DNA of 64,000 nt from Desulfosediminicola flagellatus (GCF_005116655.2 NZ_CP050698.1:6652501-6716500), one strand, 5' to 3'. Shown: positions 40,149-49,486, numbered from the stretch's first letter. Numbers and translations are program-made. The notes: generated from the letters alone by a model not told the origin.

Positions 40149-40820
40149 ATGGACGCATCAATCTGCAACCTGGGACTCATGGAGTACCAGGTTGCCTACG
40201 ATCTACAAACCCGCCTGGTCGACGAGCGACGAACGCTTGAATCAGGAAACGATATTTTCCTGATTGTTGAGCACCCGAGTGTATATACACTCGGCCGTCG
40301 CGGCGGGCGTGAATTCCTGATGGTGTCAGAAGAGTTTCTGGCCGAAAAAGAAATTGCTATCGTCCCCATAGAACGTGGTGGGGTAATCACCTATCACGGG
40401 CCTGGTCAGCTGGTTATCTATCCTATTGTGCATCTTAAACAGGCGAAAATGTCTGTGGCTGAGTATGTTTCTAAGCTTGAAGAATTGATGATTCGTTTAG
40501 CCGCTGATGTTGGTGTAATAGCAGGGCGGGACGAACGAAATCACGGTGTCTGGGTTGGTAATAACAAGATGGGGAGTATCGGTATCGCCATTCGCCACGG
40601 TGTAAGCTTTCATGGCTTGGCATTGAATGTTAATCTTTCGCTTGATCCGTTTGGCTGGATAAATCCATGCGGCCTGACCGGTGTACAGATGACATCTCTG
40701 TCTGTTGCCGCGGGTGAAGAGATTACTATGGAAAGAGTGTTAAAAAACTTAATCAAACATCTTGAAGATGTTTTTCCATATACATTTACAGAAATATCGC
40801 GGGACCAGTTGCCCGCATAA
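40149..40820 (+). CDS. lipB: Octanoyltransferase LipB
   Basis: Transfers octanoate from acyl carrier protein to the lipoyl domain of GcvH. The 223-residue protein has ERGGVITYHGPGQLVIYPI near residue 78. The catalytic Lys140 (NNKMGSIG) and Cys174 (NPCGLTGVQMTSL) are both present. It lies 22 bp upstream of lipA in the same direction. The grouping with gcvH ties cofactor attachment to its main client. ATG 40149 has no strong ribosome site, but it gives the family N-terminus (CNLGLMEYQVAYDLQ). Confidence 0.95.
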   Translation: MDASICNLGLMEYQVAYDLQTRLVDERRTLESGNDIFLIVEHPSVYTLGRRGGREFLMVSEEFLAEKEIAIVPIERGGVITYHGPGQLVIYPIVHLKQAKMSVAEYVSKLEELMIRLAADVGVIAGRDERNHGVWVGNNKMGSIGIAIRHGVSFHGLALNVNLSLDPFGWINPCGLTGVQMTSLSVAAGEEITMERVLKNLIKHLEDVFPYTFTEISRDQLPA

Positions 40821-40842
40821 CGCGTAAATAGGTGAAGAACTG

Positions 40843-41739
40843 ATGGGTGGGTGCAATCATGGTAATATCAAGGTAGGGAAGCCGCGCTGGCTGAGACGAA
40901 GTCTGCCGACCGGACCTGAATATGAAAAAATGCGGCAGCTCCTGAAAAACAATCATCTGACGACAGTGTGCCAGGAGGCTCAGTGTCCGAACCAGTTTGA
41001 ATGTTATTCAGAAGGCACCGCAACCTTCATGATTCTTGGTGAGCGCTGCACACGTAACTGCCATTTCTGCGCTGTAGAGAATAAACCACTTTCTTTGCCT
41101 GATCCTGATGAGCCGGAGCGTGTTGCAGAGGCTGTTGATATCCTGCAGCTTCGCTATGCGGTTATCACTTCTGTGACCAGAGATGATCTTGAAGATGGTG
41201 GCGCAAGCCTCTTTGCCGAGACGATTAAGGCGGTAAGAAGGGTACGGCCAAAAACACTTATTGAGGTGCTTATCCCTGATCTGCAAGGCAATTGGGAAGC
41301 GTTAAAAACCATAGTTGATGCAGGCCCTGATGTACTCAATCATAATATGGAGACCGTTGCCGATCTCTATCCAAATGTTCGGCCTGAAGCAATATATCAG
41401 CGATCTCTTGACCTGATACAAAAAGTCAAAGAGATCAATCCTCAGATGGTAACCAAATCAGGCATTATGGTTGGTCTGGGTGAAACTCGTGAACAACTCG
41501 GGAAAGTTTGGGATGATCTGCTGGAATCCGGCTGCGATATTCTTACCCTGGGCCAATACCTGCAACCCTCAAAGAACCATCTAGAGGTTGTACGTTTTGT
41601 AGAGCCTGAAGAGTTTGCTGAGTATGAGCAGGATGCGCTCCAACGTGGCTTTGCCGGTGTTGCGGCCGGGCCTTTTGTCCGCAGCTCATATCAGGCGGAA
41701 AAGCTGTATAGGAAGGTGCGACGTAAAATCGAAAATTAG
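40843..41739 (+). CDS. lipA: Lipoyl synthase LipA
   Basis: Radical SAM enzyme (298 residues) that inserts two sulfurs into the octanoyl chain on GcvH. The auxiliary cluster ligands Cys43, Cys48 and Cys54 (CQEAQCPNQFEC) and the radical SAM cluster ligands Cys69, Cys73 and Cys76 (CTRNCHFC) are all present, as is the C-terminal RSSY motif whose Ser ligates the auxiliary cluster. AGGTGA precedes the ATG. It ends the gcv-lip gene run. Confidence 0.97.
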   Translation: MGGCNHGNIKVGKPRWLRRSLPTGPEYEKMRQLLKNNHLTTVCQEAQCPNQFECYSEGTATFMILGERCTRNCHFCAVENKPLSLPDPDEPERVAEAVDILQLRYAVITSVTRDDLEDGGASLFAETIKAVRRVRPKTLIEVLIPDLQGNWEALKTIVDAGPDVLNHNMETVADLYPNVRPEAIYQRSLDLIQKVKEINPQMVTKSGIMVGLGETREQLGKVWDDLLESGCDILTLGQYLQPSKNHLEVVRFVEPEEFAEYEQDALQRGFAGVAAGPFVRSSYQAEKLYRKVRRKIEN

Positions 41740-41817
41740 AGCATTGTTAATCCTGGTGTATACCTTCAACTCGAAAGTATGAAGTTCTTAATCATACGAA
41801 AGATCTTTCTCTTGTTT

Positions 41818-41852
41818 AACCCGGATTTTTCATCAAATGAGATATCCGGGTT
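41818..41852. terminator. Inverted repeat between convergent lipA and DUF3857 genes
   Basis: AACCCGGAT (41818-41826) and ATCCGGGTT (41844-41852) are perfect complements with a 17-nt loop. It lies between two convergent genes, 20 bp from the stop of the leftward one. No T-tract is evident on the right, so this is a modest terminator candidate. Confidence 0.45.
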
Positions 41853-41871
41853 CCCCTCCTCCGCAAATACC

Positions 41872-44448
41872 CTAAGCTGCACGACCAGAAACAAACGTTG
41901 CTTTCACTCTTCGGGATTTCAGGAAATAGCTGACCCAGATAATTGTATAGATGCTCTGGCGGACTATATCGGTGATTGATTCGTCGTTTATTTTTCTGCC
42001 ATTATTTATGAGCAGTTCAGCCAGAATCGTATCTGCAGTAAGGATTACCAGCCCTGCTATCAGGTAAAGCACAAAAATTCTGGGAAAGGTATTTCGCCGT
42101 TTAAAAAAGAGATTGACCAGGAAAAGCGCAACGACAAACAATGCCACGTTGGCGATTATCTCTGAGCTGAGAAGAACCAACATAAGATTTCCAAAACTGT
42201 CCTGAATAATAGACCACTGAGTCGCCGAAAATGTTTCAAGAAGGTCTTTGGAATTATAGAGAATGCGAAATGGAGTAATAACGAGTGCGAATCCCGGGAG
42301 AATGAGCCAGCCTCCTAACCCCGCAAGTGAGGAATCAATATCTGTCGGGAGCGAATATGGAGGATCATACCTATAGATGAACTTCCATGAGAGTACAATC
42401 GAACCGAGTAAAGCAACAACGAAGACAGTAACTGTCAGCCAGTTGATATCAGATATGTCATTCCAGAAATTAGTACCGACTATCGCCGGATCAGGCTTTT
42501 GTATCTGATAATCAGCCAGCTCCAGAACTTTATCTATATTTTCGGAATAGCTCTGAATATCTTCAGGCAGAACATGATCTTTAATCGACTCGTAGCTGTA
42601 TTGTATGATCAGACTGTTCGCTTTAAACGTTACGTTTTTGGTAAAGATAAAGGCTTTATCTTTGATCGTAATGTGTTCATCAGGAAAATCTGCCCCTTCT
42701 TCGACCTTGATCCGTGTGGTGTGTGTGAATAGTACCGGATGTGAAACCGAATAGGGCATTGTGCGTTTCAGTGAAGTGACGGCGGAGAGGTGATCATGGA
42801 TGAGAAAGGGTGAAAATGAAGCATAGACATACTTGCGGTCGTCATATTTTTTCCATATTTTAGGGATTATGTAATCCTCTGTCAGTTCCATCCTGTTTTC
42901 GTTTTCTATATCAGTAACTCGCATTTCATCGGCGACCCTGACATCGGGGTAACTTGATGCTGTATAATTCAGATAGGATTTTTGTAATTCGCCAATATTT
43001 GATCGTGAGATATCTGATCGAATGGAGTCGGCGTAATAATTAAAATAGTTTGTCGTGATATGGTAGCTTGCTTCGCTACTCTCTTTTTCAGATATATCAA
43101 AATCCTCAACTACCGTTTTGCTGTGAACATCGTCTATATAATCCGCCATAGGTGTCAGCTGATGGTTCTGTTCTGAAATAACCAGAGCATAGCCGTAGTC
43201 AGGCCTGTAAAGAGTTCGAAGGGTTCCGCGTTGATAATTCAGGGTAGGGTCGAGCCAGTAGTTTTGACCATCCACAGAGACAAGCACAATCACATGATTA
43301 AAGGCCTTTGGCGTCGGTAAATTGTCGTTAAGGCGTTTGCCGCTATAGGTGTTAACGAGAGCAATATCGGCATGTGCGCCTGCCATGCGCAGAAGACTGA
43401 CCAGTAATCTCGACTTATCTTTACAATCTCCGAAACGCTGCCGTATTACCAGGTCAGGATGATTGGGTTTATGAGAACGGATACCAAGCTCGATTCCTAG
43501 ATAGCGGATGTCATCCTGAACGAATCGCAAAATTGCCAGAATACGCTCTTCAATTGAGGCGGATTCTGTAAGAAGTGTGTCGAGAAGATCCTGCTGGGCT
43601 GTTGAGGGTGTGTATTCACCATAAAGCGGTTTAGCCCATTCTATTACTTCCTGCCAGTTTGAGAAATCGCTCAGGTGGATGACCGGGTACGGATTAAACC
43701 ATCCCGGGAGATTATCGTCTGCAATCAGCGGAGGAATCTGTTCGCTGTGCCAGACATATTCGATATAGTCTGCATGGTCGGTTGTGACTGCGTTAATTTC
43801 GGTTCGATGATTTTTTATATCAAGTGGTCGGGAATGCGGCCAGAGAAGGCGATAATGCAGGTGCTCAACAGGAACTCCCCATTGCATCTTGAGACGGGCT
43901 GTGAAATGATCTGAAAATACAGGATTCATGCCTTGAATCGAATAGCTGTACTCGACAGTGTCACCAACCCTGATATCTTCCAGAAATATGTTCAGGGTTT
44001 TGGCACCGTCATAAATCTGGTTCTCAAGATCTCGTTCGCGCTGGATAACATCCATCCTCGCACGATTAATTCTGTCCAGCCTGCTGCCGTTACGATGAAG
44101 AACTATTGAGTGCAGTATTACAGATTCATATGCCGGGTCAAAAGAGATTGTTATCTGTGAAATGTTATCAACACCTGATGTGTTAAGTGATTTGCTGATA
44201 TAGTGGGCATAATATTCCTGATCATTCTCGGTAACATTCCATTGATTATCTACGAGAATATACGCGACTCCGTTGCTGGCGTTGTTGTGTGGAATGCTTT
44301 CCTGTGATGGGGGAGAAATCGGCTTGACCCAGGTCGGCGGTTGGGCGATACGATATTCTGCTGCGACTGTTGTTGAGCCGTTTAAAAATAATCCTACAAG
44401 TAAAAGAAGTGTAAGAACTCTAAAGCTTCCGCGGATTATTGTACTCAC
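41872..44448 (-). CDS. DUF3857/transglutaminase-like protein with C-terminal membrane domain
   Basis: An 858-residue envelope protein. After a signal peptide (about 1-30) come a DUF3857 domain (about 60-230) and a transglutaminase-like papain-fold core with an intact triad: Cys342 in RFGDCKDKS, His385 in FNHVIV and Asp400 in WLDPT. A beta-rich region follows to about 660, then one span near 675-695, and a C-terminal four-span region beginning GLGGWLILPGFALVITPF that resembles DUF2569. DUF3857-transglutaminase proteins are common and exported; their substrates are unknown. Start is GTG 44448 behind GGGGGAT. Monocistronic. Confidence 0.82.
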   Translation of the reverse strand: MSTIIRGSFRVLTLLLLVGLFLNGSTTVAAEYRIAQPPTWVKPISPPSQESIPHNNASNGVAYILVDNQWNVTENDQEYYAHYISKSLNTSGVDNISQITISFDPAYESVILHSIVLHRNGSRLDRINRARMDVIQRERDLENQIYDGAKTLNIFLEDIRVGDTVEYSYSIQGMNPVFSDHFTARLKMQWGVPVEHLHYRLLWPHSRPLDIKNHRTEINAVTTDHADYIEYVWHSEQIPPLIADDNLPGWFNPYPVIHLSDFSNWQEVIEWAKPLYGEYTPSTAQQDLLDTLLTESASIEERILAILRFVQDDIRYLGIELGIRSHKPNHPDLVIRQRFGDCKDKSRLLVSLLRMAGAHADIALVNTYSGKRLNDNLPTPKAFNHVIVLVSVDGQNYWLDPTLNYQRGTLRTLYRPDYGYALVISEQNHQLTPMADYIDDVHSKTVVEDFDISEKESSEASYHITTNYFNYYADSIRSDISRSNIGELQKSYLNYTASSYPDVRVADEMRVTDIENENRMELTEDYIIPKIWKKYDDRKYVYASFSPFLIHDHLSAVTSLKRTMPYSVSHPVLFTHTTRIKVEEGADFPDEHITIKDKAFIFTKNVTFKANSLIIQYSYESIKDHVLPEDIQSYSENIDKVLELADYQIQKPDPAIVGTNFWNDISDINWLTVTVFVVALLGSIVLSWKFIYRYDPPYSLPTDIDSSLAGLGGWLILPGFALVITPFRILYNSKDLLETFSATQWSIIQDSFGNLMLVLLSSEIIANVALFVVALFLVNLFFKRRNTFPRIFVLYLIAGLVILTADTILAELLINNGRKINDESITDIVRQSIYTIIWVSYFLKSRRVKATFVSGRAA

Positions 44449-44951
44449 TCAGTTATCCCCCCGAAAATATAGCTCTCTCGAGCTTCTGCTACGAATTATT
44501 GACCAGAAAAAGAAAATGGCACCATTGCCAAGGACTAACCGTAAGGCGTTTATGGAGTTCTGGATGGTGAATGTCCGCTATGTCTGCCAGATAATACGAT
44601 ATATTGCAAATAATTGTTGCAAGTTACATGGATAATTGTTTGAGGGCTTACAGTTGAGGGTGCTCGGTGTAATGAACCTGAATAACGGTTTTCAAACAAC
44701 AGCTTAATGATTTCAGGTAAAGACAAACTGTAGGCTTGAATAAGGTGTTTGTCGCGCAAGTATCTAAATTATATATGAAAAAAATTGCAAGTTGGGCTTT
44801 GTGGGGGTAGGGTTGGCCGGATAAGAAGGTTCCTGACAATATTTCATATAGTTGTGTCTTGTTGAACGTCTGCTGTTTTGCGAGGGTTCAGGTCGTAGAC
44901 GTATCTGTACCCGTAGAGCAATAGTGCATGTGTAGCTTAAAAGGAGAAGAG
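44449..44951. other. Intergenic region between divergent genes
   Basis: A 503-bp gap between the DUF3857 gene and cti. Short frames on both strands have no ribosome sites or family-like sequence. I see no hairpin, repeat or RNA that I can support; promoters for both flanking genes must lie here. Confidence 0.4.
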
Positions 44952-47450
44952 ATGAACAGAATCATTCTGGCTATAAGTGTCCTTATTACAATATCTTTAG
45001 TAGGCTGTGCTTCGCAGGCACCTCCCGAGAAAATCTACGAGTTTACGCCGCCTGACGGGCTGGTAAGCTATGAGCACGATGTTAAGCCGGTGCTCAAAAA
45101 ACGCTGTGTTGTCTGTCACTCCTGCTACAACTCGCCCTGTCAGCTTAAGATGACATCCTGGGAAGGGATGGACAGAGGAGCGAGCAAGAAAGATATCTAT
45201 AACGCGCAGCGCTTAAAAACTATGGACCCAACACGATTGTTTGTTGATGCAGAAAATACTGAAGAATGGCGGGAGAAAGGATTTTTCAGTGTAAAGCCGG
45301 AAGCGAATGCGAAAATACCGACGGAATATGAAGATTCCATCATGTTTATGCTGCTTGATCATAAACGTAAAAAGCCGGGGCTGATTTCGAAATGCCGGGA
45401 CGAAGCAACCTTTAATTCTGAAGATGACCTTACCTGTTCCGAAACTACAGCTGAGGTTGATCATTATCTGAGCAAACACCCCAATCGGGGAATGCCTTTT
45501 GGTTTTCCTCAACTGAAGAAGAGTGAGTTTGATACCATCGTCGGCTGGTTGAGCCAGGGTGCTTCCGGTCCTGACGAAAAAGAAGAGAAAGCGTTAAAAG
45601 AAGTGCCTGAACCTGACCGGATATGGATAGATAAATGGGAGGAGCTACTTAATCTCCAATACGCCAAAAATGAGATGACAGCCCGGTATCTGTATGAACA
45701 TCTCTACCTTGCTCATTTAACCTTCAAAACAGGTTCCGAAAATTTTTATGAGCTTGTGCGCTCAACAACCGAGCCCGGTGAACCAATAAAGATCATTGCA
45801 ACGACACGACCATATGATTCTCCCGGTACTCCCCGGTTTTTTTACCGCTTTAGAAAAATACACTCGATCCTTGTTCATAAAACCCATATGGTCTTTCCAA
45901 TGGATCAACGTCAGTATGACAGAGTGAATGAGCTCTTTATTGAAAAAGATTGGGGGCAAAGAGCGTACACCCAGAGCTATGAAAAGGAGTTGAGCGCTAA
46001 TCCGTTTGAAGTGTTTGAACAGATCCCTGTTCATTCGCGCTATGAATGGTTGCTTGATAATGCCCGCTACACGCTTATGACCTTTATCAGGGGCCCTGTT
46101 TGTAAAGGACAGGTAGCGCTCAACGTGGTTAATGACCAGTTCTGGGTGCTTTTTATGGACCCTGATTACGATGTATCAGTTCAAGATCCTCAATTTCTAA
46201 TAGACCAGTTTACCAATCTCAGAATGCCGGCAGAAGAAGGAAGCCAGTTTCTGCTCTTCAAATCACTGATGTTCTGGAAAAAGAAGTATAAACGGTGGTC
46301 GCATAATTACTATAAGGCACGCCAGAATGCGTATGCTTCAACCTATCCTGAGGGAATTGGGGTTGAGGCTATATGGAAAGGCAACACGTATGGTGATCGG
46401 CCATACGATGAGCCGGTACTGACTGTTTTTAGACATTTCGACAGTGCTTCTGTGCATCGAGGTGCACGTGGAAAACTGCCTAAAACAGCCTGGGTGATTG
46501 ATTATCCAATACTCGAGAGAATCTATTATTCGCTGGTAGCTGGTTTTGATGTGTATGGGGTTGCGGGGCATCAGTTGAGTACGCGGCGCTATATGGATGC
46601 CTTGCGAATAGAAGCGGAAAGTTCATTTCTCCAGTTTATGCCAAAGGATAAACGCCAGGAAATAATGAATAGCTGGTATAAGGGCAAATATTGGGGCGAA
46701 CTGGATTATCAGAAAACAGCGATGCCTGCAAAATTCCCATTTGCCGCTGGTGATCCCAAACGACAATTTCTCGAAGAAGTGGTGGAGAAGCATATTGCTC
46801 AGTCTGTCAAAGATATAGCGTTTGATCATAATTACCTGAGAGAAGGCGAGCAGTATCCCAAAATACCCGATAGCTACACGGAGACTCAAGACTATATTGA
46901 TGGCTTTTTATCTATCGCTTCCAAGCAATCATCGTTTTTAAAGCATGTTAACGATCATAACGCCAATGTTGCCTGGGTGAGAATCCGGAAGACAGATGAT
47001 ACTGATTTGATTGTTTCTATGGTTGCCGATCGCTGGCATGATAATGTTAAAATCATTTATGGAGAGAAGCTTGCTCTTGATCCATCAAAGGATTCTGCTG
47101 ATTTTATAGAAGGTTTTGTTGGAAGTTATCCGAATTATTTCTTTGATGTTAAAGCTGAAGATCTTCCGGATTTTTTTGACACGCTCCACAATTATGATGG
47201 AAGCAAAGTCGCTGTCTGCCGTCTTGAAAAATACGGGATTAATCGAGCTGAAGATAAATTCTGGGACGTGTATGACTGGTTTCAGGGGCAGTTTTCAGCT
47301 CCTGGCAAGGAGCCGTCAGATCCAGACAAATATGATGATGGTCAATATGGCATAGTCGATTTGAATAGATACTACTCGTTGGCTATGAAGAAAGATCTCT
47401 ACGAAGGTGGTACTCAAGAGACATGTGAGCAGAAGTATCGAAAACCCTGA
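44952..47450 (+). CDS. cti: Fatty acid cis/trans isomerase (lipoprotein, haem c)
   Basis: Isomerises cis unsaturated acyl chains of membrane phospholipids to trans, which rigidifies the membrane under solvent or heat stress. The 832-residue protein has a lipoprotein signal with lipid-bearing Cys19 (SLVGC) and a haem c motif CVVCH at residues 52-56, as in Pseudomonas and Vibrio Cti, whose catalysis depends on the haem. Downstream conserved stretches include QRLKTMDPTRLFVDAE and MPFGFPQLKKSEF. ATG 44952 follows AAGGAGAAG. It stands alone and ends at a terminator. Regulation is thought in the family to be by substrate access rather than transcription. Confidence 0.9.
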   Translation: MNRIILAISVLITISLVGCASQAPPEKIYEFTPPDGLVSYEHDVKPVLKKRCVVCHSCYNSPCQLKMTSWEGMDRGASKKDIYNAQRLKTMDPTRLFVDAENTEEWREKGFFSVKPEANAKIPTEYEDSIMFMLLDHKRKKPGLISKCRDEATFNSEDDLTCSETTAEVDHYLSKHPNRGMPFGFPQLKKSEFDTIVGWLSQGASGPDEKEEKALKEVPEPDRIWIDKWEELLNLQYAKNEMTARYLYEHLYLAHLTFKTGSENFYELVRSTTEPGEPIKIIATTRPYDSPGTPRFFYRFRKIHSILVHKTHMVFPMDQRQYDRVNELFIEKDWGQRAYTQSYEKELSANPFEVFEQIPVHSRYEWLLDNARYTLMTFIRGPVCKGQVALNVVNDQFWVLFMDPDYDVSVQDPQFLIDQFTNLRMPAEEGSQFLLFKSLMFWKKKYKRWSHNYYKARQNAYASTYPEGIGVEAIWKGNTYGDRPYDEPVLTVFRHFDSASVHRGARGKLPKTAWVIDYPILERIYYSLVAGFDVYGVAGHQLSTRRYMDALRIEAESSFLQFMPKDKRQEIMNSWYKGKYWGELDYQKTAMPAKFPFAAGDPKRQFLEEVVEKHIAQSVKDIAFDHNYLREGEQYPKIPDSYTETQDYIDGFLSIASKQSSFLKHVNDHNANVAWVRIRKTDDTDLIVSMVADRWHDNVKIIYGEKLALDPSKDSADFIEGFVGSYPNYFFDVKAEDLPDFFDTLHNYDGSKVAVCRLEKYGINRAEDKFWDVYDWFQGQFSAPGKEPSDPDKYDDGQYGIVDLNRYYSLAMKKDLYEGGTQETCEQKYRKP

Positions 47451-47479
47451 ATGCTGGAGTCTAAATGAGTAATCTGATG

Positions 47480-47516
47480 AAAAGTTGCTTCGAAACAGGA
47501 GGAGCAACTTTTTATC
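47480..47516. terminator. Bidirectional terminator between cti and the hemerythrin pair
   Basis: AAAAGTTGCT (47480-47489) and AGCAACTTTT (47503-47512) form a perfect 10-bp stem with a 13-nt loop. T-rich sequence follows on the + strand and on the - strand. It lies between convergent genes. Confidence 0.85.
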
Positions 47517-47528
47517 AATTTTTCAGAA

Positions 47529-47747
47529 CTATTTGCCAGCCGCTTCAATTCGTTTTTGATTACACTGTTCAAGCGTAATCAATTCTTCCGGTGAGGGGCC
47601 TGGCTTTTCTGCCAGGCGTTTCTTGAGCTTGATACAGTCATCTGAAGTGTCTTTTTCTGGTGATAATTCTCCTGTTGAATAGAACGTGAACGCAGCGAAG
47701 ACAATCCCTGCCACTCCTATCAAAGGATAGACTCGTCTCATCATCAT
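47529..47747 (-). CDS. Small membrane-anchored protein coupled to hemerythrin
   Basis: A 72-residue protein with an N-terminal membrane segment (about residues 5-24, VYPLIGVAGIVFAAFTFY) and a charged periplasmic tail containing two Cys (DDCIKLKKRLAEK and LEQCNQKR). Its ATGATGATG start overlaps the stop of the hemerythrin gene (ATGA), so the two are translationally coupled. The tail could form a disulfide-linked helical hairpin. I recognise no family. The coupling suggests a role with the hemerythrin protein, but this is inference. Confidence 0.65.
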   Translation of the reverse strand: MMMRRVYPLIGVAGIVFAAFTFYSTGELSPEKDTSDDCIKLKKRLAEKPGPSPEELITLEQCNQKRIEAAGK

Positions 47748-48139
47748 GAGGTGAACGTTCGTTTATCTTCAGTTGCTGTGTGATGCATAAACCATGATTC
47801 AATGAGTTTTAGCAGTTCAGAGTTAAGGATGATGTCGCCTGCGAGAATGAGGCGGTACTGGTCATACACTTTCTGGCTGAATTCTTTGTGCATCCGTGCG
47901 TGTTGGACTTTTTGGGCGTAGTTCATGATGTCCATCAACTTTTCTTCAGTTGTGAAATGCAGGTTAGTGAAGTCAAGAATTTCCTTGAGAGTTTGTTTCT
48001 GGATCTCACTGTTTTTCCAAGGCTCCCCGGTGAGGAGTTGTTGCTCAAGTTTATTGAAAATCCTTACCCACTCGTGATGCTGTTGATCAACTTCCGGTTG
48101 GCCGACATTATATGAGTCGTCCCAATGTATCGGTGACAT
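47744..48139 (-). CDS. Bacteriohemerythrin
   Basis: Non-haem di-iron, O2-binding protein of 131 residues. The family pattern of ligands is complete: His in DQQHHEW, His and Glu in HFTTEEKLM, two His in HARMHKEF, and His and Asp in FMHHTATEDK. It starts SPIHWDDSYNVGQPEVD, typical of bacterial single-domain hemerythrins. In anaerobes and microaerophiles these proteins store or scavenge oxygen. ATG 48139 follows AAGGAGA; an extension to 48193 lacks support. Confidence 0.95.
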   Translation of the reverse strand: MSPIHWDDSYNVGQPEVDQQHHEWVRIFNKLEQQLLTGEPWKNSEIQKQTLKEILDFTNLHFTTEEKLMDIMNYAQKVQHARMHKEFSQKVYDQYRLILAGDIILNSELLKLIESWFMHHTATEDKRTFTS

Positions 48140-48487
48140 AGTTCTCCTTCGATTCTTACAATATCTCAGAAAATTTATTACCTTCCTCAACATGCATTAT
48201 ATCATGAAAAATATACAATCACGTAGTCTTGTTGCTTGAGTGTCTATTCCACTCTATCTGCGATAGATTACAAATGATCCCGGATGTAGATCTGATACAT
48301 GTAAACGGTTTTCACTTTCCAGGTGAATGTCAGGGCGTGTCAGAACCTGACTTATGCTGTTCACAGATCTGTAACTGTACGACTTATTATAAAAAGACGT
48401 TGCATCAATGTTTTGTCAGGTCTAGAGTTGTGATTGTGTAATTGTACATGTTGAAAATCTGATAAGCTAACCTGGCGAGAGAATCTG
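48140..48487. other. Intergenic region between divergent hemerythrin and VanZ-like genes
   Basis: A 348-bp non-coding gap. I see no RNA gene, repeat or strong hairpin; promoters of both divergent genes must lie here. Confidence 0.4.
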
Positions 48488-49480
48488 GTGAATGAAACAA
48501 AAGAAACAGTGGAATTATCTATAGACTGCGACGCGCCAAAAGGGTTGAGATTCGAGTATCGAGCTGTACTTTTATTGATCATTCTTCTCCTTTCAGCACT
48601 GTTTTTCATTGGACGGCCGGCTCGCTCTATACGCTCTTTTGTAGAGGCATGGAATCTCGGGCATATCATCTATTTTGCTCTGTTCCCATTACTGCTCCAG
48701 CAGATTCCATCAATTGGTGAAATTCGGACAGTCAGAAAGGCGGGAGTATATGTCATTTTTACCATAGTCTACGGCCTGCTTGTTGAGTTGTTACAGCATG
48801 GCTTTGGTAGATCTCCTGATTTGGGTGATATGGTGCGCAACATGATTGGAGCCGGTGTTGCTCTGTTTTTCATCCTTCCTGTCAGAAAAACTATCCCCCT
48901 TCATATGCTCCGGGCGCTTCAGGTGGCTGTTTTGCTCGCAGTAGTTTACCAGTGTGTCCCGACAATAACTGCCCTTACTGATGAATTTCAGGCTCGTCGG
49001 GCCTTCCCTGTTCTTTCGGATTTTCAAACATCGCTTCAGCTGGATCGATGGAGCAGCACGTCTGAAATCAGCATGGAAGGGGAAGAGGGAAATCCCGAAA
49101 ACATGATATTACATGTCAGGCTGACAACTGCGAAATACACAGGAGCATCACTGAAATATTTTCCAGGTAACTGGCAAGGCTATGATTCCGTGCAGTTTCG
49201 AGTTTTTAACCCGTTAACCGAGAGTCTGAGCGTTATTTGCAGAATGCATGATGAGCAGCATGAAAAGGGAACATACCACGCTGCTGATCGATACAATCAG
49301 GGATTTGTCCTGAAGAGCGGTTGGAATACTATTACAATAGATTTAAAGGATGTTGTGCATGCACCAGAGAATCGTATAATGGATGTGCGCAAAATGAGGA
49401 ATATGAACATCTTCGCCATGGACCTGAAACGTCCCCGCGATATGTTTATTGATGATGTCAAATTGCTTAAAGGGCATTAG
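48488..49480 (+). CDS. VanZ-like membrane protein with C-terminal beta-sandwich domain
   Basis: A 330-residue protein. Spans at about 27-43, 58-75, 85-105 and 118-135 make up a VanZ-like domain, with the family pattern ELLQHGFGRSPDLGDMVRNMIGAGVALF. A further span lies near 140-158. The last about 150 residues (DRWSSTSEISMEGEEG to FIDDVKLLKGH) look like a jelly-roll, carbohydrate-binding-like domain outside the cytoplasm. VanZ itself confers low-level teicoplanin resistance, but most relatives are of unknown function. The start is GTG 48488 with GAGAG upstream. A single gene before tRNA-Pro. Confidence 0.72.
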   Translation: MNETKETVELSIDCDAPKGLRFEYRAVLLLIILLLSALFFIGRPARSIRSFVEAWNLGHIIYFALFPLLLQQIPSIGEIRTVRKAGVYVIFTIVYGLLVELLQHGFGRSPDLGDMVRNMIGAGVALFFILPVRKTIPLHMLRALQVAVLLAVVYQCVPTITALTDEFQARRAFPVLSDFQTSLQLDRWSSTSEISMEGEEGNPENMILHVRLTTAKYTGASLKYFPGNWQGYDSVQFRVFNPLTESLSVICRMHDEQHEKGTYHAADRYNQGFVLKSGWNTITIDLKDVVHAPENRIMDVRKMRNMNIFAMDLKRPRDMFIDDVKLLKGH

Positions 49481-49486
49481 TGGAAG

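Noticed and set aside
44550..44759. 69-codon leftward frame upstream of the DUF3857 gene
   Set aside because: No ribosome site; composition is that of intergenic DNA.
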